The position numbers were made by a program, and so were the translations under genes. Of a DNA stretch of 64,000 nt, positions 37,971 to 47,073 are shown one piece after another. Each line of letters begins with the position of its first letter. The first letter of the stretch is position 1. Source of the DNA: Gracilariopsis chorda (taxonomy: Eukaryota > Rhodophyta > Florideophyceae > Gracilariales > Gracilariaceae). The notes below the pieces were generated by a model. The model did not search any database. It was given only the letters and a program-made list of their open reading frames with translations, and was not told the DNA's origin. The DNA is taken from contig NBIV01000171.1 in the NCBI GenBank assembly GCA_003194525.1, positions 1-64,000 of the forward strand, written 5' to 3'.

Positions 37971-39306
37971 CTAATCATAAAGATTGCGCATGAAACGTTT
38001 CAAAATTCCTTCCAACACTTTCTTCTCCTGCTCGCTTGTGGACATTGGTAGCATGCCCTTCACCTTCTTGATGGCCTCCAACGTGGCCTTTCTGCTTCGA
38101 GGATGGGCTGCAATAGCTTCAAATCTTAACTTATCATGCATGGTTTCCTCCATCTCTCGCGCAACATGTTCATAACGCCATTTAAGTGCTGCAGCCAGAA
38201 GTTCCAATCTAGATGTGACAGGGCCACTGATATCAGCTTTCACTCGTTTTGATTTGGACTGTGGCACTCCAGGCGATCCAAAGCCATATTGTGACACTTC
38301 TAACCGAACTCCAGCTTCCTGCTGAAAATCACTTTTTAGCGCTCTGGTCCAAAGCAGTTTCATAAAAGAATGTAGTTGTAAGAAAAAAGGCGTACAAAAT
38401 ATGAATCTTACCGTCTCTACAGCTTACAAAAGCTTTCCGATCTCCCTGAGAAATTGCTTCATACCGTGTTACGCATGTACCAAACATGCTTTTGAACTCT
38501 GCGAATTTTCATTTGACAATGCGACCATCTCGCAAATGAGTACGTAGAGCAGGATTAATTGAACATATATCATCACGCATCACGCCTCCAGCGAGTACGG
38601 AGATCTGCTCAGGCCCAAACTCAGGATGGTTGAACAAAGGAGCTATCGATTCAGACCATGGGTCCACCTTTTTAGTGTCCAATTCTACTCTTGTCATGGA
38701 ATCGATTAGTTTCTTCCGAATCGTAATGATGCAAGCATCTACTCGAACATTCAGCAGTCTACAAAACTCCACCGCTTCAAAAGAATGTCTACGGGGAGAC
38801 TGCCGAGAAGAAACTGCATTTTGAAGTCCAAGCGGTGGCTCTCCAATGAGTATTACATTACCGGCAAAGACAAGTATGTCACCTTTAAGCCAAATAACTG
38901 CTTCGTGATCATTACTGTTGCGTTTAACTCGCACTGTTGTTGCCGGTAGTTCATCAACAAGAGTACAATGAAGACTACTTGCGTCGACAGATCCATCAAT
39001 TATACTACATATTTTTGCAAGGCCCACCTTCAGTGGTACGATTTTGCTTGCCAGTAGATTGCGTTTGGTAGCAAGTTTTGTGTTTTCACCGCCAATGATG
39101 TTTAAAAACTTCAAGCCCAGTTTGCAATGAGTGTTATCCAAATGAAATAGCTCCAATGTTTTGATACCGCTCTGTATAGTTGTTTGTATCGATACAGACT
39201 TTTCCGCAATTGTATTTGCGTCGTCCGGGTTAGAGGTTGTTTGGCTTGTCCTCAGGGTATTGTGTTGCGGTACGGCCGCCATTGAAGGCTGAATTAGAGG
39301 TCGCAA
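37971..39306 (-). CDS. Harbinger-associated accessory protein, copy 1 (two coding blocks)
   Basis: Two minus-strand blocks make one gene. Block 1 (39306-38509 and about 100 bases beyond) contains HSFEAVEFCRLLNVRVDACI, KVDPWSESIAPLFNHPEFGP, DDICSINPALRTHLRDG and EFKSMFGTCVTRYEAISQGD. The pattern DPW...APLFN, D-D-ICSINP, RDG, Y..SGxGD resembles a protein type I know as recurrent next to transposases in oomycete and algal genomes. Block 2 (38363-37971) contains SQYGFGSPG and a long charged coiled-coil-like helix ending LKRFMRNLYD. Between the blocks a candidate 68-base intron runs from a GTAAGA donor at 38411 to a CAG at 38344. A homologue lies divergently at 40049. Function is probably DNA binding or transposase targeting, by analogy only. 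Confidence 0.55.
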
Positions 39307-40048
39307 TGAGAGCGCTGGTGAGAAAACTGGGCTAATGTTAACCTGTGGAAGACAATGGGTTATGCATTAAGGTAGGAAAATCGAAACGCATTTTACGTTT
39401 TGCAGTAACTGCAGCAGCTGCAAAGCTGCAGGTTGAAGCGGAAAATGTGCACCGACGTATGCAATGTGTCATCTTCTGATTCCATGTCCTTGGTCTACGT
39501 GATTCAGAGTTTTGATTCCGTCAAGTGGTGTAACGGCCCTTAGGGCCGTTCTATGACTTTATTTACGAGAAAACAGTGAATGCAAAATTTGACGGCGTCC
39601 AGTAAAAGGCAAGCACGTTGCAAAACATGCTTGCTTAATTAAGTTGCCATCTGCAGCTCACAAGTTTCCACATTCATGTGAACAACGCCTTAACTCATCT
39701 GCATACCCTTGCTTGTTGAGTGAACTCCTTCCAATATAATTTTACAAGAAGATGGAGACAAGAGCAGTTTGTGTCGTCCGATCGAATACGTTACAAGACC
39801 AAGAGCAGCATAACTATTATTCCAATTTGGAGAGATTATCTACAAGCCAACATGATGCAACCCATTCAGACACAATTCAAGCGCCCAAAACAGTCAAGGA
39901 AGCTACATGTTTGATCAAAGCCACTTCCCTGGATAATCATAAATGCAAGGCAATTCTCAAAGCGTTTAAGAAAATAGGCGCATAGAACGCTCGTCTATCA
40001 ACCAAAAACCATTTGCTAGCACATAAGATGGTGCAAAGATGAATTAAT
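39307..40048. other. Spacer between two divergent accessory genes
   Basis: This 740-base stretch separates two homologous ORFs that point away from each other. It holds no gene. It could be one shared bidirectional promoter, or the adjoining ends of two transposons lying head to head. I found no convincing terminal inverted repeat by eye. Confidence 0.4.
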
Positions 40049-41113
40049 ATGCAGCAGATGAGAACATTGAGTACTGACCAGCTAAATTCTAACCATAACA
40101 ATGATTGGACGCAGGAACTTGCATCAACTACGGTGAGAAGTGTACGCACAGTAAATGGCGATGAATTAATTGAATACGTCAGAGGAGACGTACCAGTTAT
40201 TACGAATGGAGTTTTAGCTGTAGATACTTCAACCAATATGTCCCAGAAACAAATTGTAACTCAGAGTGGTGACAGAATACCTGCCTTTGAAGCAGTAGAG
40301 TATTGTTGTTTACTTCATGTACTGGGAGATGTTGGAATGACAGCTACAAGACAGAGATTGATGCAGTGCATGTCACGAGATCAACTGGATCGGCAACACG
40401 ATGACCCATGGTCTGTTACGATTGCGCCGCTTTTCAATGATGTAAGATTGGAACCAGAGGCAAACATCGTTCTCTCGGGAGGAGTTACGCTGGATGATAT
40501 CATCGCAATTGACCCAGCAAAATGACCGCATATACGGGATGGTGGAGTGTTGAAGCGGAAGATTGCAAAGTTCAAAAGTGTTTACGGGACATGTGTTTCT
40601 CGTTTCGAAGCATCAGGAAAAGGAGATCCCGATGCATTTGCGAACTTCGCTGACAGAAAATCATATATTATGTACTCATAATGTTACTTACAATTGAATC
40701 CTATTCGGCAACCATTGGCTACTCGTGTGCTGAGCGCAGATGTGCAAAGAGAAGAGGGGGTGGGTGACGTTGTGTCTCCGTATGGGTATGATGCGCCTCA
40801 GGTTTTGCGTCCTCCTCCAAAACCATGTAAGGCAGATTCCCTGGAGGTTAATATCGTTGGAGTGGAAATTCTTATATCCGCTCTGCGTTCTAACGAGGAA
40901 AACGTAGACGACGATTGTAACCCGTCAGAAAAGAGGAAACGCTTGTTTGAGGAAATGGATGCGGCATCACGGGCTACTAGACCAACGTTGCAGGCGTTGA
41001 GTGAAGCAAAGCAGATGCATGCAAAAGCGAATACAGACGAAGAAGGGAATTTTCTGCAGGGAATCATAGACAAACTTCTAATTCAGCTTGCAAAGGCAGA
41101 AGCTGCCATGTGA
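40049..41113 (+). CDS. Harbinger-associated accessory protein, copy 2 (two coding blocks)
   Basis: Homologue of the minus-strand gene at 37971-39306. Block 1 (40049-40525) has PAFEAVEYCCLLHVLGDVGM, DDPWSVTIAPLFNDVRL and TLDDIIAIDPAK, then a TGA where copy 1 reads LRTHLRDG; similarity goes on past it with HIRDGGVLKRKIAKFKSVYG and ASGKGDPDAFANF to about 40670. Block 2 (40694-41113) has DVVSPYGYDAPQV matching SQYGFGSPGVPQ of copy 1 and ends in a charged helix (LQGIIDKLLIQLAKAEAAM). The stop, if real, truncates the protein; the gap between the blocks coincides with the possible intron of copy 1. No transposase of its own is visible beside it. Confidence 0.5.
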
Positions 41114-41689
41114 CGTTTACATTGAGCAGAATTGTGGTTTATGCGCAATGCCTGTGATGATTTGCAATGCTCGCTATAAGTATTCACCCTGCAGGTTTAT
41201 TCGTCTTCAATATCATTGCAGAACGGGGGCAAAGATTAGCCAGTTGGACACACCGCAACTGCAGTTGACGATATCGGGCCATCGCCATCATATCAAAGTC
41301 TGTGAAGAAAAGCTACAACTGCAAGGGATAACAGGGCGCGGGTGAACTCCATCCATAAAGCTGTTACGTCACATATACTCCAGCCGAAAGGGTTCTGACG
41401 CTCCGACGTAGTACACGAGGAGCCCTTATTTCTCGTTTAGCAAAGGCGTTGCGACACATTCAAGGACGAGCACAATGCTATAGGGAATGATCGGTTTGAT
41501 GAGCCAAAGAGTTCTCTGTGGAACACAATAGATGAAAAATCAGATCGGAAGCGTGCAGCGGAATAGCTCAGCAATATGGTACATAAGAAGTGTCGGTGTT
41601 AGCGCCAGGAGACCATCAAGATATAGAAGTTTGCGGTGGTAGGCATCGTGTGCGAGCGTTTTCTTGTCAATCTCGATAATAAAGACGCC
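41114..41689. other. No gene recognised
   Basis: A 576-base gap between the accessory ORF and the Sec12-like fragment. One short open frame (41088-41345) overlaps it but shows no recognisable motif and is probably chance. Confidence 0.4.
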
Positions 41690-42200
41690 CTACTCACCTC
41701 CTATTGAGAGAAGTGCACTAGGAAATGGTTGGCGCACAAGGCAGTGACCTCCCGAACGTTTGGCCATCAAGGACCTGTCCGTTACGTCTGACGGCTCTTT
41801 GGGGGGCGTAGCGGGAAGAGAAACTCTAGTGCAGATATGGAAAAGCAACCATGGGGAATTCTTGCAGACAATGGACACAGTAATGCCCAATTTTGCGCGC
41901 ATTCACCTCAGAGCGATTTGTTTTTGTTCAGCACTACCCGGTTTGAGGTTCACAGTGGGAAGAAACCGCAGGCGAGGGGGATGGATTGCCCCTTTGCAGA
42001 AATCAAGTACATCCAAGATAGCGCGCTTTTCACCAAATACGAAGATCAAGGCCCGTTCTGATGCACTCACGGCAATGTGTGTGAATGATGAAGGGTCACT
42101 GCTAGCAGCTGTGCAGAAGGCCATATTTCTTTGTTTGCTGGGGATGGAATTGCGTTTTGAAATCAGAGTGCGCACATACATTTGCTAACAGCTGTGGTAA
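41690..42200 (+). pseudogene. Fragment resembling a Sec12/PREB-type WD40 protein
   Basis: Sec12 is the ER membrane exchange factor that activates the small GTPase Sar1 for COPII budding; its lumen-facing anchor follows a cytosolic WD40 propeller. The fragment reads AIKDLSVTSDGSLGGVAG then VQIWKSNHGEFLQTMDT, followed after frame changes by DALTAMCVNDEGSLLAA, EGHISLFAGDGIAF and SAHIHLLTAVVTCLHYS. This order resembles the blade pattern VKD-S-DG ... VR-W ... G-LLA-G---G-I-L-.-..-AH---VT-L-S of Sec12-like proteins. Only part of the propeller is present, in at least three frames, with neither the start nor the transmembrane end. It adjoins a piece of an unrelated enzyme, so it looks like captured or dispersed gene debris. 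The family call is moderate; it might be another WD40 protein. Confidence 0.4.
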
Positions 42201-42210
42201 CATGCTTACA

Positions 42211-42345
42211 TTACAGTGAATGAAGGTCTTCTTTGAGGATGGCGCTGCAGATGTTCCAGTTGGAACCCCAGTCACTGTTGTTTTCGAGGAAGAAGAGGAC
42301 ATTGCAGCTTTCAAAAACTACGTGCCCGATGAAGGGACCGTTGAA
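42211..42345 (+). pseudogene. Fragment of pyruvate dehydrogenase E2 (lipoyl domain end)
   Basis: The frame from 42220 begins MKVFFEDGAADVPVGTPVTV then VFEEEEDIAAFKNYVPDE. This matches the C-terminal part of a lipoyl domain and the following linker of dihydrolipoamide acetyltransferase (human DLAT has DVPLGTPL and DISAFADYRP at the same place). The lipoyl-lysine half of the domain is absent upstream; instead there is TTACAG just before, which looks like a 3' splice site, so the piece may be one exon. At its right end it runs straight into an inverted-repeat arm at 42354. It is certainly not a working gene. Confidence 0.65.
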
Positions 42346-42353
42346 TACAGAAA

Positions 42354-42465
42354 GGAACATCTCACCATCCTTGGGGATGGGGAGAAAGATTCCAGCTTTC
42401 CCATCATCTCCGGGTATGGTGGGATGGTTGCGTACATATCAGAATCTTTGTGTGTATGTTAGGAC
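42354..42465 (+). repeat. Left arm of a 112-bp inverted repeat
   Basis: From GGAACATCTCACCATCCTTG to TGTTAGGAC. The reverse complement of 43114-43225 follows the same course and has the same length, with several substitutions. Both arms also translate similarly (EHLTILGDG), a by-product of the shared DNA. The pair encloses 648 bases, a structure expected of a non-autonomous DNA transposon. Confidence 0.7.
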
Positions 42466-42529
42466 AGTGTAGTAGAGAAATAAGAATATATTTGTTCTCC
42501 AACAGTGTAAAAAGAAGAAGAGAGAGCTC

Positions 42530-42720
42530 GCCCTGCGCCATTCGTCTGTTCCTCAACCCAAATTTCATCAACTCTCCCTTCTTAACAAACTGATAGAAGT
42601 ACGTGGATGTGCGTTGCATGGGCGTGCACACATCTGAGTGAATTTGCGGGGAAGACATCACTCGTACTATCCTTCGTATTGCTAACCTCCTATTATCAGA
42701 GGGTCGCATGTACATCCAAA
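42530..42720 (-). other. Short Ty1/copia integrase fossil inside the inverted-repeat unit
   Basis: A minus-strand stretch reads QIHSDVCTPMQRTSTYFYQF followed by VKKGEL, resembling the start of the integrase catalytic core in Ty1/copia elements (HSD(V/L)CGPM). It is an isolated remnant of under 200 bases with no LTR or other part near it. It lies between the two arms of the inverted repeat. Confidence 0.4.
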
Positions 42721-43113
42721 TTTACGCTTCATATACAAATGAGTCCAAACAAACAAGGAAATTGACATGCACGTATTTTTCTTAATTTGTTGGCATAATT
42801 CGGACATCCATCAGGAATGTGGATGTACATGTGATAATCTCAGGATACACGGTAAGTACTACATAAAATAGCATGCGTGATGTTCTAGGCGTAGAATTAC
42901 TCAGATGTATATACGCCGATCGTACGCACGTGCATTGTCCTGAAATAATACGTTAAAAAAAGAGGCGGCCCAAAAAGGATGATGCCTTTGCTTTGAGTAG
43001 TAGAGTTGATGATGATAATGGGTTGGGGAACAGACGAGAGGCAAAGACCGATCTCTGTTCCCTCGTTTTATACTCAGAGAGAAAGACGCTAGTTGTTTTT
43101 GTCGGTAGTTAGA

Positions 43114-43225
43114 GTCCTAACATGCTCGCATGAAAGCGGCATTGTAAGCAGCAATCACACCATCCTCGGGGATGGTGAGAAGGCAGGACGCTTTCCAACC
43201 ATCCCCAAGGATAGTGAGATGTTCC
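43114..43225 (-). repeat. Right arm of a 112-bp inverted repeat
   Basis: Reverse-complement partner of 42354-42465: GTCCTAACATGC at its left and GATAGTGAGATGTTCC at its right. The sequence outside each arm differs. No target-site duplication is obvious because the outer edges are not sharply defined. Confidence 0.7.
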
Positions 43226-45276
43226 ATTCCCTCTTTATTTTCCTCAGCGTCTGTAAAAGACGGTGAGAGGAGATTGATCCTCACATCTACGTACTTCTCT
43301 GAAAAGAATAAGTTTCCTTTTTTCATACTAGCCGTACCTACAGCTGTACCTCTTTTTCAATACTCGAGTTCATACACAGTATCACAGCATATGTCGTTAG
43401 TCTAGAGACATAAATTCTTTGTATATGGGATAGATTGCTAATATTTGTGGTGCAAAACTGCGCGAGCGGAGAAGACGACAAAAGTGGTCCGAATGCTATC
43501 CCCTCTAAAGGCTAGACTGGGCCATAGAGAATGCGATGGGCTCTAGTCGGGCGAAGCTTTGGGCGATTGCATTTCGACTTTCATACCAAGAGAGAAAGAC
43601 ATGGATGGTATTCGTGTCCACGAACGATAGGTTCTAAAAGAGGAAAAGGGAGGCCCCAGAGAACGTAACAAAACGGTAGTGACCCTGAAGTAGAGCAAAG
43701 AAAAGAAAAATCTGGACGAACCTTTGGCTCTGAGACGACAAAAACCTGTAAGACCGGGCAAAGACGAAAACTTGCAACGGACAACAGAGATAAACAACAA
43801 TAATTAACACCATTATCGTGGGCTCACTTTTCAGTGCGTCAAGACGTGTAACCACGCCTGAGACAACACGGATGCTACCAAGAATTGGGTCGCAGTCGCG
43901 TATGGGCAAACTCTGGCTGAGCCGAACCTGATTTGTTTTACTTTCCAGCGGCGGCCGTGAGGTCCTTCTTTTGAATGGGATCATTTTTAGACACTAATTT
44001 AAAAGTATATCCAAAATTAAACAACTATGCCAACAGACACGCCCAGCCGAGCCATAGAACTTTGTATGACCTTTTTGCTCAGAAAATCATTCCCGTAAGC
44101 AGTTTTTCACCTGAATCGTACTTCTATACGTCCAAACTCCTAGCAGAGTTAACGATCATACAAATACGACTTCCTAGTGTGGTACTGAACAGTATCTGGG
44201 CTATTCCTTACGTCGCATCCAGGGCTTCTGACTTATGCAAATGAGTCACATCCGATCATTGGGTACCACTTTATTATGAGTCGAGTCGTTTCCTCGCGTC
44301 TAGCAGTGCATTGCACTAGAACCATTACCAAAAATACGAGTGGTGTAAAGGATCTCTTCTATCTAAAAGGGGACTGCTACGCTCTGTGCAAAAAGGGCAG
44401 AAGAGTTAAAAATCCTAATTATGCTCCTTTCTTTGTATTTGTTGCTCTATGCCGCAGATTCTATGCGGTTATCTACAACTGTCTCCAGAAAACAATAGAA
44501 TCTTGTCTGGTCTCTCTTATGCCTTGCAGGTTAATGCAGTGACTAGGACGAGTGTGAGTTGTATTGATGACAGAGCTCGGATAATCGAACATGGAGAAGC
44601 AAACTGGATTTTGTCCCGAGCCTCAGGCGACGGACATATTTCCCTTCTATCCTAGCTAGTGTCAATTTGACACAAGGCTTATATGAGATCAGTTTTGGTT
44701 GACTAAAATTTGTAGAACTACTTTTCACTTTTCCAAGAAGATTCTTATTGTCACATATCCATGGTCTAATCTTAAGTGGCAGAGCACAGAAAAGTGAACT
44801 CATATGTCTACAATGCCGTCAGGTGTTTGCCTTTCCAATGGAAGTCAAGAATCTTGCCGTGCTTCTGCGTCAACCGATCCACATCGTACCGTAGGTACCG
44901 TTTCATCTCACTTTTTCAAGCTCAAATCTGGAAATTGCTTGTTTCTGCGCCAATAAGCGATGTTTTCAGTTGAATTGGTGCGGCCGGCGCGCTGACCTCA
45001 TATGAGGTCAGCACGCCGGTCCGATAGACACTAAGGACTCGAATATGAGCTCAACCGTTTCTCAGTGGAACATGCTTGTTGCATAGTGTTCCGACGTTTA
45101 GACAATGAACCTCAATGCAGGATTGCATGCGGAATGAAAAAGAAGAAACATGTATCAGTACCGAAGGACTGCTATCGCGATCAAAGATGTCCCGAAATCA
45201 CATTCGTTTGTGTGATTATCATGGACCGCTGAGTAATCCGCGCTCGTTTTATGCCATAATTTCTTATGTGGGGGGT
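43226..45276. other. Two kilobases without recognised genes, one long palindrome
   Basis: Small open frames occur on both strands but none shows a motif, a sensible start context or similarity to anything I know. The notable item is the 36-base palindrome at 44984-45019. The stretch ends at the target-site duplication of the copia element. Confidence 0.45.
44984..45019. repeat. 36-bp near-perfect palindrome
   Basis: Left half CCGGCGCGCTGACCTCAT and right half ATGAGGTCAGCACGCCGG are reverse complements with one mismatched pair and no spacer. It could extrude as a cruciform or bind a dimeric factor; it could also be the footprint of two transposon ends joined head to head. Confidence 0.75.
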
Positions 45277-45281
45277 ACCGT

Positions 45282-45842
45282 TGTGGATTAGATTGTCTTG
45301 AACACGTTGAACGCACGGACACGATGCGAGATAGAGCGGGTGATTGTTGCATACAAGTGAAGCGGCATTACGCTACATTGCACAATGGAGAACGAGCGCG
45401 ACGTGAATAAAAGGTTGCAAAGAGATGCTTGTCGTGAGGAATGCAGAGTTGCATTCGAACACCCCAATAGAGATGCTCGTCGCAAGGAATGCAGAGTTGC
45501 ATTCTAACATCCGAGGTGGGGTGTGAGAAACGCGTATCGTAAGTGCAAGAGGAACTTGAGGACGCTCCGGTATTGCGGAGCTGAGCGAGGTGTTAGTTGT
45601 CTATAAAAGTAAGAGAGTATAGCGCACCTCCATAGTGGAAGGAGGGAGCGGGCGACTTGTGCCGAATCGTGTCTTCCCGCAAGATCAACTATTAGTCCGA
45701 GTACTTGTTTATCTGATCAAGTCCGCTAGGTAACATCCCCCATCTCTCGTACTTATTGACTCATCGCCGAGTGAGTCTCCAGGCTCTCGCAATCATTCAA
45801 CTACAGTTGCTAGACATCTATATATCTACTGTAATCTACACA
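45282..45842 (+). repeat. 5' LTR of copia element C
   Basis: 561 bases, TG...CA ends. It contains TATAAAAG at about 45602-45609, a plausible promoter box for the element. Within the LTR a stretch AGGAATGCAGAGTTGCATTC occurs twice, 48 bases apart (about 45437 and 45485). Confidence 0.92.
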
Positions 45843-45939
45843 GTTATGGGCCCAGAGCCGAAGGAGACCTCGCCTAACAGGATGGTGGAGGCACCACGCC
45901 GCTCAGCGATGACAGAAAAGTTCAAAATATCGCACCGAT

Positions 45940-47073
45940 GTGCGCATGTGGATGCAAAGAGTCAGAATTTTTGCTAGTGGTGGAGATACGAAGGCAAACG
46001 GCATCAGTAACGGATTCGGTCATGCTCTGTATGCAGGAATGTACTCTTCATATCAAAAGGTGATCGAATCTGAGATACAACTACGTGGTTTGAAGCTTGG
46101 ACCAGAAAGTGATGAAGAAGTTTTCACCTTCCGCCAGCACAAGGATTTAGTCGAGAAGATGCTCCGAATCGTCGCTAAGGATTCTTCCACTGACGCTGCT
46201 AAGCGTTTTATCAACTCCGGTAGGAAGGTGTTTGGATGCAAACGTGGTAAAGGAGAAAGCTACTCGGTCTTCGCCGAACGCTTTAGAGGCATAGCCCAGG
46301 AACATCTCAACTGCTTTGAGCATGCCCCATCCATTCAGGAGAAGCAACAAATTGCTCTGGTCCTACTTGATAATGCTGGCCTCCCAGACTCGACCTATAA
46401 CAATCTGCTGTTGATCTTGATTAACAAGGCAGCAGAGCCGAGCCAGAATAGTGCCACTACCGCGATGGTTCCTGTAGACACCATCACCGCTATCTACAAG
46501 ATGCTTGACGACTCGAGTACCATATTACGTGAAATTCCCGAGTCGGCTGAAGCTGAGATATATGTCGCATTATCGAGTGATCTGTCAGCGATCATGAAAA
46601 AAGGGAAAGGTCTTCTAGAACCCATAATGAGTCAAAATGTGATTCGTGACGTTGGTGAATCGCCCAAACTCAACTTTGATCTAGAAGACACCATAGATGC
46701 CCTAAAAAGCATCCGTTCGGCGGACGTAGAGCCAAAACCGATAAGGGATGAAGAACCTCCAAAGGTCATCAGTAGCTTAATGAGTAATAAGCATTACAAA
46801 CATAAGCGAAATGGGCACAGCAGTGGAGGGTCCAGAAGTAATTTCAAAAAGAACTCCAGGTGTGTGGCATGCGGCATGAAGGGTCATTGGGCGCGTGATT
46901 TAGAATGCCCTGCATACAACACCTACCCCAAAGGTCACCAGGGCTCCAAACGCAAGGGGAATAAATGGAACGAACCCCACCCCAAGAAGTCGGTTAGGTT
47001 CCAGATCCAGGAAGAGTCCGACTCCGACTCCAGCGACTCTGACGCTCCAGACACCAAGAGGTTCTTCAAATGA
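45940..47073 (+). other. gag of copia element C
   Basis: A 377-codon open frame. A zinc knuckle CVACGMKGHWARDLEC (C-x2-C-x4-H-x4/5-C) lies about 50-60 residues before the end, preceded by a basic, glycine- and serine-rich stretch and followed by an acidic tail ESDSDSSDSDAPD. The upstream part is helical and charged, as in copia gag proteins. The frame runs directly up to the protease region. Confidence 0.85.

Noticed and set aside
43543-43984. Overlapping minus-strand frames of up to 116 codons
   Set aside because: Three overlapping frames have similar length, no motif and no plausible start context.
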